Positions 1-5,044 of a stretch of 15,442 nucleotides of DNA are shown piece by piece. The position numbers and the translations under genes were made by a program. Under the pieces are notes generated by a model. It was not told the origin of the DNA and did no database searches. It saw only the letters and a list, made by a program, of their open reading frames with translations. Location of the stretch: positions 1 to 15,442 of the forward strand of contig JAZOMF010000012.1 in assembly GCA_045653805.1 (NCBI GenBank). Reading direction: 5' to 3'. Numbering within the stretch: the stretch's first letter is position 1; each line of letters begins with the position of its first letter. Source of the DNA: SVTX01 sp045653805. Lineage in GTDB: Bacteria > Bacillota > Clostridia > Oscillospirales > CAG-272.

Positions 1-1
1 G

Positions 2-460
2 AAGGTCATAAACAAAAGAGACGGTGTAGAGCTTCTTGGCGGCTCCACGGAGGTCAAGGTTGGGAAGCTGGAAAGTACGACAAGTAAGAGAGATATACCT
101 CTCAACGATACGGCGATAAAAATGATTGAAGAATTAAGAAAAGAATATTATTTCGGAGAAGATAGTCCGCTAGTGTGCGATGAACATGGTAACTATACCA
201 AACCCGACGTGTTCAGAAGAAGATACCACAGATTACTCGAAGGTGCTGGAATAGAGAGTAAAGGACTACACTCTCTCCGCCATACCTTTGCAACCAACCT
301 CGTAAACGGTGTAAAACAACCCGATGGCACGGTCAAGGCACTCACAGTCAAGCAAGTAGCCGATCTGCTTGGACATTCAACAACACAAGTCACGGAGATG
401 TACTATGTGAAAAAGGACACAAGTATGCTGAACGGCATAACAAACGATTTCTGCCTATAA
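2..460 (+). CDS. Tyrosine recombinase / phage-type integrase, C-terminal part
   Basis: This is a site-specific recombinase of the tyrosine family, which cuts and rejoins DNA at att sites to integrate or excise a mobile element. The frame is open from base 2 and the N-terminus lies outside the window, so only about 152 residues are seen. The first part carries the basic beta-hairpin leading into a KRDIPL segment, typical of the catalytic Lys region. Further on are the Arg-II box (HSLRHTFAT), the LLGH box followed by STTQVT, and the catalytic tyrosine in EMYYV. Arg-I should lie upstream of the window. The protein ends at a TAA, 17 residues after the tyrosine. A tRNA-Trp fragment 409 bp downstream is the likely target-site copy. 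The class is near certain; the exact subfamily is not determined. Confidence 0.93.
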   Translation, partial: KVINKRDGVELLGGSTEVKVGKLESTTSKRDIPLNDTAIKMIEELRKEYYFGEDSPLVCDEHGNYTKPDVFRRRYHRLLEGAGIESKGLHSLRHTFATNLVNGVKQPDGTVKALTVKQVADLLGHSTTQVTEMYYVKKDTSMLNGITNDFCL

Positions 461-560
461 AGTGAACCGTGGGAGGGTTCACCATGAACCATCTTATTAA
501 TTATATAAATATAATAATATATTTATCATAGCAGAAACATATATAATAAATTATAAGGGC

Positions 561-595
561 TCAAAAATTGCGTCGGTGTAAACAAATATAAGAGC
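561..595. repeat. 35-bp direct repeat, copy 1
   Basis: This begins TCAAAAATTGCGTCGGTGTA and matches 1083-1117 at 30 of 35 positions by eye. In both copies the repeat runs directly into a stem-loop: the 12-bp terminator at 594 here, and a weaker hairpin at 1120-1145 in copy 2. The two copies bracket the tRNA-Trp fragment. Confidence 0.65.
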
Positions 596-637
596 GACCG
601 CAGATAACGAAAAATCTGCGGTCGCTGCTGCTTTTTT
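594..637 (+). terminator. Strong rho-independent terminator
   Basis: A perfect 12-bp stem (GCGACCGCAGAT at 594-605 paired with 614-625) has an 8-nt loop. It is followed by TGCTGC and six T residues at 632-637. It is in the right place and orientation to end the integrase transcript. Confidence 0.85.
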
Positions 638-824
638 GATGCTGTGGCAAACGGAACGGTTGGAACAGATGGAATTATTGGAAAGTGAAAATCTCGCGGA
701 GGATTCAGAACCCATGTTTGCGCCAAAGTTTTTCATTAAAATATCGTGCTGTTCAGCGCAAACTCTATTAAAAATCCACTTTCAGCGGATTTTTAAGGGG
801 TTCTTCATCGCAAAGTACCGCTAA

Positions 825-870
825 CAAAATAATAAGGACGCATTCTGACGAACGCGTCCTTATTATTTTG
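825..870. terminator. Bidirectional hairpin terminator next to the tRNA fragment
   Basis: A perfect 17-bp inverted repeat (825-841 with 854-870, loop 842-853) has a GGACGC/GCGTCC core and AT-rich outer arms. It can therefore present a T-rich strand in both directions. On the minus strand it starts within the CCA end of the tRNA-Trp fragment, so it is placed like the native terminator of that tRNA. Confidence 0.75.
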
Positions 871-913
871 GCAGGGGCAGGAGGATTCGAACCCGCGACC
901 CACGGTTTTGGAG
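869..913 (-). pseudogene. tRNA-Trp 3' fragment (probable att site)
   Basis: Read on the minus strand, the 45 nt run from the anticodon loop CTCCAAA (anticodon CCA, Trp) through the 3' anticodon strand ACCGT and the T-loop GGTTCGAATCC. They end with the acceptor strand TGCCCCT plus G and CCA. The bases before the anticodon loop do not form the matching ACGGT strand, and no AGGGGCA 5' acceptor strand, D-arm or other 5' half is present. The break is at the anticodon loop, a common crossover point for tRNA-targeting integrases. The T-stem carries a C-C mismatch (GCGGG against CCTCC), consistent with a copy not under selection. It is not a working tRNA gene. Confidence 0.8.
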
Positions 914-975
914 TGGCTCGGTGATTCTAAAACGCCCTTCATTTCCCTGCTCTTTCGCAACATTTACTCCCCTTT

Positions 976-1002
976 TCGGCAGTTTGAAATTGCCGATTTT
1001 TT
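976..1002 (+). terminator. Rho-independent terminator
   Basis: A TCGGCA/TGCCGA stem (976-981 with 991-996) can be extended by a G-T pair, and is followed by six T residues at 997-1002. No gene ends just upstream, so it may be left over from a gene lost at the junction. Confidence 0.6.
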
Positions 1003-1082
1003 CTTTGATGCTTTATTGATGCTATGAAAAAATGACGAGATCTATTATGGCTCAAAAGGTAATTTTTTATGCTGTTCATGCA

Positions 1083-1117
1083 TCAAAAATTGAGTCGCTG
1101 TAATCAAATAAAAGAGG
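1083..1117. repeat. 35-bp direct repeat, copy 2
   Basis: This is the partner of 561-595, beginning TCAAAAATTGAGTCGCTGTA. It is followed by a hairpin with CACGAT (1120-1125) and ATCGTG (1140-1145) arms, so repeat plus stem-loop are duplicated together with diverged stem sequences. Confidence 0.65.
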
Positions 1118-1241
1118 CACACGATTTATCCTATTTTTTATCGTGCGTATTAGATATTTTTACTCGAAGTGTATATTACAAACCATATCGTACCCATTAG
1201 TATTAGTGTTGAAAAAGAAAATAAAAATTTTTAAAAAGGTA

Positions 1242-1270
1242 TTGACAAAGTAACGTTATGGGTGTATAAT
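1242..1270 (+). promoter_or_regulatory. Consensus sigma-70/sigma-A promoter of the repressor operon
   Basis: A perfect TTGACA at 1242-1247, a 17-bp spacer and a perfect TATAAT at 1265-1270 are preceded by A/T tracts at 1210-1238. Transcription should start near 1277, just ahead of or within the operator at 1282. It serves the XRE gene at 1385. Confidence 0.92.
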
Positions 1271-1281
1271 ATGTTCACGGC

Positions 1282-1306
1282 TTCGCAGATGTGCGAATTT
1301 GCGAAC
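1282..1306. promoter_or_regulatory. Operator with TTCGCA-N4-TGCGAA dyad
   Basis: TTCGCA (1282-1287), a 4-bp spacer and TGCGAA (1292-1297) form a perfect dyad, and a further half-site TTGCGAA follows at 1299-1305. It lies 12 bp downstream of the -10 box, where a bound repressor would block initiation or clearance. The same 16-bp pattern recurs at 2587-2602. The XRE protein encoded next is the natural candidate to bind it. Confidence 0.7.
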
Positions 1307-1384
1307 TTTAGTTTTTTGAGAAGGCAATCGGATTAAAATGTCTAAATTACCATAGATCTGAAAACTATAGAATGGAGAACCAAT

Positions 1385-1756
1385 ATGGAAAATAATCACC
1401 TGTCATTTGGTGAGTACGTAAAGCAAAGACGAGAAAGTTTAAATATAACTTCAAAAGACTTTGCTGCAAAGGTAGAAATCTCACCGGCCTATTTGTGTGA
1501 CATCGAAAAAGGACACAGAAGACCACCCGAAAAGTATTTGGAAAAGTTTGCCGAAGCTTTGCAAATCACAAACACGGAAGAACTTAATCGCTTCTACGAT
1601 TGTGCTGGAAAAAGCAAAAACGGGCAACATAGCGATATCAATACTTATATTGACGGATTGCCTTCCGCTCGCGTAGCACTAAGAGCTGCCAAAGATAAGA
1701 AGTACACAGATGAAGACTGGAGAAGATTGGTTGAAATAATCAACTCGAAGAAATAG
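1385..1756 (+). CDS. XRE-family helix-turn-helix regulator
   Basis: This is a Cro/C1-type DNA-binding repressor of 123 residues. Residues 10-65 form the HTH domain (YVKQRRESLNITSKDFAAKV, then EISPAYLCDIEKGHRRPP, with the recognition helix around SPAYLCDIEKG). The C-terminal part is a short helical tail without an obvious effector domain. The start is ATG 1385 with GGAG 7 bp upstream. It follows a consensus promoter with an internal operator, suggesting autorepression, and precedes an ImmA/IrrE protease by 29 bp. In Firmicutes ICEs and prophages such as ICEBs1, this pairing is a repressor plus the protease that inactivates it. The family is very likely; that it silences this element is inference. 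Confidence 0.9.
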   Translation: MENNHLSFGEYVKQRRESLNITSKDFAAKVEISPAYLCDIEKGHRRPPEKYLEKFAEALQITNTEELNRFYDCAGKSKNGQHSDINTYIDGLPSARVALRAAKDKKYTDEDWRRLVEIINSKK

Positions 1757-1785
1757 TTTATTTAACTCATTAGAAGGGGGCAATC

Positions 1786-2556
1786 ATGCATTACGCGCAA
1801 AAGGACAACGGCATTTATATACTCAGCAGAAACGATATGGAAGACATCGCCACAGAAAAGCTAAAAGAGTTTTCTCCTTTAAATCTTGAACGTCCTACGC
1901 CCCTTAAAACTACTCAATTTCTTGAAGACTATCTTGGATTGATCACAAAAAATAAGTATATCTGTGATTTTGACTCAGGAATATTAGGATTAACGGTTAT
2001 GGGAGATTTTGCCCTCATACCAACATACGATGAAATCTTTGAACGCGAGGTTATTGAAGCGACATTCGGAACGGTATTGATAACACCGCAACTATCCACG
2101 AGAGATCAATTGCCCCGTCGCAGATATACTGAAATGCACGAAGCATCGCATTTTATGTTGCATCAGCCACATTTCAAAAAGTGTGAATCAAAAATAGCTC
2201 CAAGAGCGGAGTATCCCTGCCCTATTATAGCATGCCGTAAGATTGAAAATAATTTTAATCAGAATAAGGCGGACAGTGACTGGATAGAATATCAGGCTGA
2301 TGCGCTATCTGCGGCTCTGTTGATGCCGAAGAATATTTTCACGGAATACGTAAAGTCATTGATGAGAAAATACGGTATACGCGGAACGTGTATGCTTGAG
2401 GACTCATATGTAGACAAACCTAAAATCAACAGTATTATTTGCGATGCTGAAGAAAAATTTTTTGTTTCGCATCAAGCGGCAAAAATTCGTATGCAACATC
2501 TCGGACTTCTAAAAAAGAACAATTCAAGGTTTTGTTCACTATCTTCAATACGGTGA
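1786..2556 (+). CDS. ImmA/IrrE-family metallo-endopeptidase
   Basis: This is a zinc-dependent protease of the ImmA/IrrE (DUF955) family. Family members cleave or inactivate the cognate XRE repressor and so induce mobile elements. The 256-residue protein has the HEASH zinc motif at residues 118-122 and the downstream glutamate in the EYQADALSAALLMP segment (168-181), which is the family signature. The N-terminal 100 residues hold the usual beta-rich lead-in. The start is ATG 1786 with GAAGGGGG upstream. It is co-transcribed with the XRE gene. The stop codon is inside the left arm of a terminator (2546-2576), so the transcript should end right at the gene. No signal peptide is seen; the protein is cytoplasmic. 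Confidence 0.92.
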   Translation: MHYAQKDNGIYILSRNDMEDIATEKLKEFSPLNLERPTPLKTTQFLEDYLGLITKNKYICDFDSGILGLTVMGDFALIPTYDEIFEREVIEATFGTVLITPQLSTRDQLPRRRYTEMHEASHFMLHQPHFKKCESKIAPRAEYPCPIIACRKIENNFNQNKADSDWIEYQADALSAALLMPKNIFTEYVKSLMRKYGIRGTCMLEDSYVDKPKINSIICDAEEKFFVSHQAAKIRMQHLGLLKKNNSRFCSLSSIR

Positions 2557-2576
2557 GTAATCGCCGTATTGTTTTT
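2546..2576 (+). terminator. Terminator overlapping the end of the protease gene
   Basis: An 11-bp stem (2546-2556 with 2561-2571, one T-G pair) has a GTAA tetraloop and is followed by five T residues at 2572-2576. The stop codon TGA lies in the left arm. Confidence 0.85.
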
Positions 2577-2584
2577 AAACCAAC

Positions 2585-2604
2585 AATTCGCAAAATTGCG
2601 AATT
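2585..2604. promoter_or_regulatory. Second TTCGCA-N4-TGCGAA operator
   Basis: This is a 20-bp perfect palindrome with 9-bp arms (AATTCGCAA / TTGCGAATT) around AA. Its core has the same TTCGCA-N4-TGCGAA layout as the operator at 1282. It lies just after a terminator and 27 bp before the next start codon, but I could not place a good -35/-10 pair around it. Confidence 0.65.
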
Positions 2605-2631
2605 CGATGTCGATGTAAAGGAGTTTAAAAT

Positions 2632-2838
2632 ATGAAGGAGTATCATTGTCCCGTATGTAACAAACGAACCTGTGATTCTTCAAAGAATCTGAAAATATCA
2701 AAGCGTTCCAAAAGCAACGAAAACAAAGCGGATATGCTAATAAAATGCCAAGGCTGTAAAAATGAATTGGCAATAAAAGTAACACGAGAAGCGTTTGCCA
2801 TCGAACAAACGAGCCCCCACAGAGAGGTTATTTCTTAA
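2632..2838 (+). CDS. Small Cys-cluster (zinc-ribbon-like) protein
   Basis: This is a 68-residue protein of unknown function. Cys residues at 6 and 9 (CPVC), 14, and 39 and 42 (CQGC) could bind zinc as a ribbon, with a lysine- and serine-rich loop between them. Such Com-like or zinc-ribbon miniproteins are frequent in phages and ICEs. The start is ATG 2632 with AAAGGAG 8 bp upstream. It sits downstream of a palindromic operator shared with the repressor promoter, so it is probably controlled by the same regulator. The real-gene call rests on the strong ribosome binding site and the Cys pattern. The metal binding is inferred. Confidence 0.65.
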   Translation: MKEYHCPVCNKRTCDSSKNLKISKRSKSNENKADMLIKCQGCKNELAIKVTREAFAIEQTSPHREVIS

Positions 2839-2877
2839 ACAATACGCACTTCGTACATAGCACGATGTTTAACATAC

Positions 2878-2926
2878 GAGCATGACAAGTAGCCTAAAAA
2901 AGCTATTTGTCGTGCTCTTTTTATTT
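2878..2926 (+). terminator. Long hairpin terminator abutting the next gene's SD
   Basis: A 16-bp stem (2878-2893 with 2902-2917, two G-T pairs) has an A-rich loop and a T-rich tail (2918-2926). It ends transcription after the small Cys protein. The tail ends only about 8 bp before the Shine-Dalgarno of the HTH gene at 2947, leaving almost no room for a separate promoter downstream, so it may also act as an attenuator. Confidence 0.8.
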
Positions 2927-2946
2927 TGCACGGAAAGGAGGGGAAT

Positions 2947-3291
2947 ATGGAAACTGCCGAGCGCAGATTTGAAATGTTTAAATATCTATGCCGCGTGCGT
3001 CATGCAAAAATATCCGAGCTTGCAGAGCGGTTCGGCGTTTCCGAGAAAACGATATCGAGAGACGTTTTTGAGATAGAAATGACGTATCACATCACGCTTG
3101 ACGTAAAGCGCGGCAGACACGGCGGAGGTGTTTATGTGGCAGATGATCACACATTTGGTCAGATGTATTTATACGACGAAGAAATAGCTCTGCTTGTCAA
3201 GCTTCAGCAATTGACAAGAAATCAAATAACAGCAGATGAAAATGAAATATTATCTCGAATGATAAAAAAATATAATAAAAAAGCAAATTAA
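2947..3291 (+). CDS. Winged-HTH regulator, DeoR/HTH_11 type, no effector domain
   Basis: This is a DNA-binding protein of 114 residues. Residues 20-43 (AKISELAERFGVSEKTISRD) are a clear DeoR/HTH_11 helix-turn-helix. A beta wing follows at about 48-67 (KRGRHGGGVYVADD). This N-terminal unit is usually fused to a WYL or sugar-binding domain, but here only about 45 mostly helical residues follow. I chose ATG 2947, preceded by AAAGGAGGGG at 5-bp spacing; an upstream TTG at 2926 would place the SD inside the gene. It lies immediately before two operons sharing a GACAG-AAC-CTGTC dyad and is the closest candidate to bind it. The HTH call is secure; the target is inferred. Confidence 0.82.
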   Translation: METAERRFEMFKYLCRVRHAKISELAERFGVSEKTISRDVFEIEMTYHITLDVKRGRHGGGVYVADDHTFGQMYLYDEEIALLVKLQQLTRNQITADENEILSRMIKKYNKKAN

Positions 3292-3302
3292 TTTTTCAAA
3301 GT

Positions 3303-3334
3303 GGACAGAACCTGTCCGGTTTAAATTTTATAAT
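3303..3334 (+). promoter_or_regulatory. Dyad-linked promoter of operon 1
   Basis: The dyad GGACAG-AAC-CTGTCC lies at 3303-3317, then CGGTTTAA and a TATAAT -10 box at 3329-3334. No recognisable -35 lies at 16-18 bp; the dyad covers that position. The 21 bases 3304-3324 are identical to 6137-6157 ahead of operon 2, with the same 11 bp from dyad to -10. A shared ACTTGCAGC follows the -10 in both. Such a layout suits an activator replacing -35 contacts, or a repressor covering them. Confidence 0.75.
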
Positions 3335-3376
3335 ACACTTGCAGCCAACAAAAATACGAAGGAAAGGAGAAAAATC

Positions 3377-3667
3377 ATGGAAGAAGCACAGATAATTTTG
3401 GAGAGACATGAGCAACAGCTAAAGACGCTGGAGAGAGATGTTTCCGACCTGAAAGCGGTTCAAGCCGAAATAAGGACAATGAATGAAACGCTTGTGACTC
3501 TCGCAAACGAGCTAAAGCATACCAACGAGCATCTGGAGCGTAATGAGCAAAAGATAGATGCTATTGAAGGACAGCCGAAAATGAGAATGCAACAGATAAC
3601 CACTGCAATCATTGCTGCTCTTGCAGGTGGACTCATATCTGCTGTTATCGGAATGATTATTAAGTGA
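3377..3667 (+). CDS. XhlA-like coiled-coil protein with C-terminal membrane anchor
   Basis: This is a small membrane protein of the hemolysin XhlA type, which in PBSX-like prophages works with a holin in cell lysis. Residues 1-65 show a heptad pattern rich in Glu, Lys and Leu, predicted as a coiled coil. After a GQPKMR turn, residues 72-95 form one Gly/Ala/Ile-rich transmembrane helix. The length (96 residues) and layout fit the family. The start is ATG 3377 with GGAAAGGAG 7 bp upstream. It is the first gene of operon 1, and the holin starts 8 bp after its stop codon. XhlA plus holin is the usual phage pairing, but no amidase or other endolysin follows here. Confidence 0.78.
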   Translation: MEEAQIILERHEQQLKTLERDVSDLKAVQAEIRTMNETLVTLANELKHTNEHLERNEQKIDAIEGQPKMRMQQITTAIIAALAGGLISAVIGMIIK

Positions 3668-3674
3668 GTAAAAT

Positions 3675-3962
3675 ATGGAATTTATGGATTTTATAAGACC
3701 CGAACTTCTAAGTCTTATTCCTGTAATGTATTTTATAGGAATGGCATTCAAGAAAAGTAAGGTCTCTGACCGATGGATACCGCTTATACTCGGTGGAATA
3801 TCTATTCTGATATGCGCGCTGTGGATATGTGCAACGAGCGATATCAAAGATATCAGAGATATGGCTTTAGCTATGTTTACCTCAATAACGCAGGGCGTTC
3901 TTACAGCAGGCGCGGGGGTTTATATTCATCAGATTTATAAGCAATCAAACAAAAAAGATTAA
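3675..3962 (+). CDS. Phage-type holin, three membrane helices
   Basis: Holins form membrane holes that release endolysins or, in TcdE-like cases, toxins. This 95-residue protein starts FIRPELLSLIPVMYFIGMAFKK and continues with a WIPLILGGISILI helix. It ends with a GVLTAGAGVYIHQIYKQS helix and a Lys-rich tail. This matches the phage holin 5 type of Firmicutes phages as I know it. Helices are at about 8-25, 35-53 and 66-85. The start is ATG 3675, 8 bp after the XhlA stop, with only a weak SD, so translation is probably coupled. The next gene is a phosphoesterase, not a lysin, which is unusual for a working lysis cassette. Confidence 0.82.
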   Translation: MEFMDFIRPELLSLIPVMYFIGMAFKKSKVSDRWIPLILGGISILICALWICATSDIKDIRDMALAMFTSITQGVLTAGAGVYIHQIYKQSNKKD

Positions 3963-3982
3963 AAGAAAGGAAATTTATTATA

Positions 3983-5044
3983 ATGAATATAATTTTTATA
4001 GCGGCGGTAGCGCTGTTGAACATCATTTATATGTGGTGTATTTATATCATAAATAAGGATAAGACAAAATTGAGTATAAAGAATTATTTGAAGTTCTCTT
4101 CGGGCGCTTGGGTTGGTTTTGCACTATCCCCTCTCGTGCAACCGTTCTCTGCAGGTGAAGTTGTACTCTGCATGCTTATAGGATGCGCTGTTAGCGAAGC
4201 GTTGTTCCTGTTTTACTATAACGTGAGAGCAATGTACGAAAAAGAGGTTCATATACCCTTTTATGACGACGGCTCGCCTCCAAAATTCTTTATTACAGGC
4301 GATAAACACAGACATTTCAGCAAAGTCAAGGATTTTTGCCGACAAATGAACACACGGAGAAAGGACGTACTTATAATTCTCGGTGATACGGGCTTTAATT
4401 ATTATGATGACAAACGCGACGATGAGTTAAAAAATGAAATGTCCGAGCTTAATATTACTTTTTTCTGCTTACATGGTAACAAAGAAAACCGACCTCAAAA
4501 TGTAGGTACATACGGAATACGCAGCTTTTGCGGCGGCAAGGTCTACTATGAGCCGAAATATTCGAACATCTATTTTGCCATTGACGGAGAAGTATATACC
4601 TTCGAGGGTAAAAAATACATGGTCGTGGGTGGTGCTCACAGTGTAGATAAGCTTCGTTGTCTTGAAGAGGGGCTGCCATATTGGGACGACGAGATGCCAA
4701 GTGACGAAACAAAGAAAAAGGTTGAGGAAAGACTTGCCGAAAGCAGAAATGAAATATACGGAATGCTGACACATACCTGTCCTATTGACTATCTTCCAAC
4801 GGAAATGTTTATGTCCACGAGACAGAACGCGGCTATAAAGAGAAAGCCACGTAAGGCTAAATCAAAAAAGCTTTTCAAGCCCGATATAGACCGAAGCACT
4901 GAAATATGGCTCGGGGAGCTTGAAAAAAAGATAGATTATAAGGTATGGTTCTGCGGTCATTACCATGTTGATAAGCAGATAGACAAAATCAATATGATGC
5001 ACAAGGAGATAAGACCTCTGCATCTTCCCGAAGACGATGATTAA
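3983..5044 (+). CDS. Membrane-anchored calcineurin-like metallophosphoesterase
   Basis: This 353-residue protein has hydrophobic N-terminal segments at about 1-23 and 38-80 and a cytosolic-type phosphoesterase domain from about 100. The dimetal motifs are present in order: GDKH (106-109), LGD (133-135), GNKEN (165-169), THTCP (263-267) and GHYH (325-328). In the third motif, the usual GNH[DE] histidine is a lysine. The substrate could be a nucleotide, cyclic dinucleotide or phosphoprotein, and the sequence does not decide. The start is ATG 3983 with AGAAAGGA upstream. A Lys/Arg-rich stretch (286-297) splits motifs four and five. It is the third gene of operon 1, and its last codons overlap the transporter start by 8 bp. 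The fold is confident; the activity is less so because of the replaced histidine. Confidence 0.82.
   Translation: MNIIFIAAVALLNIIYMWCIYIINKDKTKLSIKNYLKFSSGAWVGFALSPLVQPFSAGEVVLCMLIGCAVSEALFLFYYNVRAMYEKEVHIPFYDDGSPPKFFITGDKHRHFSKVKDFCRQMNTRRKDVLIILGDTGFNYYDDKRDDELKNEMSELNITFFCLHGNKENRPQNVGTYGIRSFCGGKVYYEPKYSNIYFAIDGEVYTFEGKKYMVVGGAHSVDKLRCLEEGLPYWDDEMPSDETKKKVEERLAESRNEIYGMLTHTCPIDYLPTEMFMSTRQNAAIKRKPRKAKSKKLFKPDIDRSTEIWLGELEKKIDYKVWFCGHYHVDKQIDKINMMHKEIRPLHLPEDDD

Larger units (their letters stand above)
1..913. mobile_element. Right end of an integrative element (integrase end plus tRNA-Trp att site)
   Basis: A tyrosine recombinase C-terminus lies at the left edge. It is followed by terminators and then a 45-nt tRNA-Trp 3' fragment that looks like an attachment-site copy. 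Integrases of genomic islands and ICEs commonly sit beside the tRNA end they target. With the tRNA on the minus strand, an element lying to the left of an intact site should have the tRNA 5' half on its right. That half is missing, so DNA right of 913 probably belongs to a second insertion at the same site. The left boundary is outside the window. Confidence 0.45.
461..1384. other. Gene-poor junction region between the integrase and the repressor
   Basis: I see no convincing gene in these 924 bases. They hold a 7-bp hairpin just after the integrase stop (462-482, no U-tract) and an AT-rich tract (483-560). Three U-tract or symmetrical terminators, two copies of a diverged 35-bp repeat, the tRNA-Trp fragment and the strong promoter of the next operon follow and are listed separately. 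A short hairpin with A- and T-rich arms lies at 770-794. From 1148 to 1209 I see nothing beyond AT-rich DNA, and 1210-1238 is an A/T-tract block that could act as an UP element for the promoter at 1242. Short ORFs here (for example 636-824) lack a ribosome binding site and are not called. Confidence 0.6.

Noticed and set aside
462..482. GTGAACC/GGTTCAC hairpin right after the integrase stop
   Set aside because: The 7-bp stem has no U-tract; too weak to call a terminator, and the strong one at 594 suffices.
526..736. Two overlapping minus-strand ORFs of 61-66 codons
   Set aside because: They read through the terminator stem and the direct repeat, have no SD, and look like chance or decayed repeat sequence.
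636..824. Plus-strand ORF of 62 codons between the integrase and the tRNA fragment
   Set aside because: No ribosome binding site, start beside the terminator T-run at 637, no recognised domain, and the end lies in hairpin sequence; probably not a gene.
869..1000. A complete tRNA-Trp gene on the minus strand
   Set aside because: No 5' acceptor strand, D-arm or 5' anticodon strand is found upstream of the CTCCAAA loop; only the 3' 45 nt are present.
2435..2785. Minus-strand ORF of 116 codons across the protease end and the Cys-cluster gene
   Set aside because: It crosses a terminator and two better-supported plus-strand genes and has no SD.
3302..3307. TGGACA as a -35 box for the operon 1 promoter
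   Set aside because: The spacer to TATAAT would be 21 bp, outside the usual range, and the operon 2 copy has only CAGACA there. The dyad is the better explanation.
3377..3962. An active prophage lysis cassette
   Set aside because: No endolysin, tail or other structural genes are adjacent, and the following genes are a phosphoesterase and a transporter.
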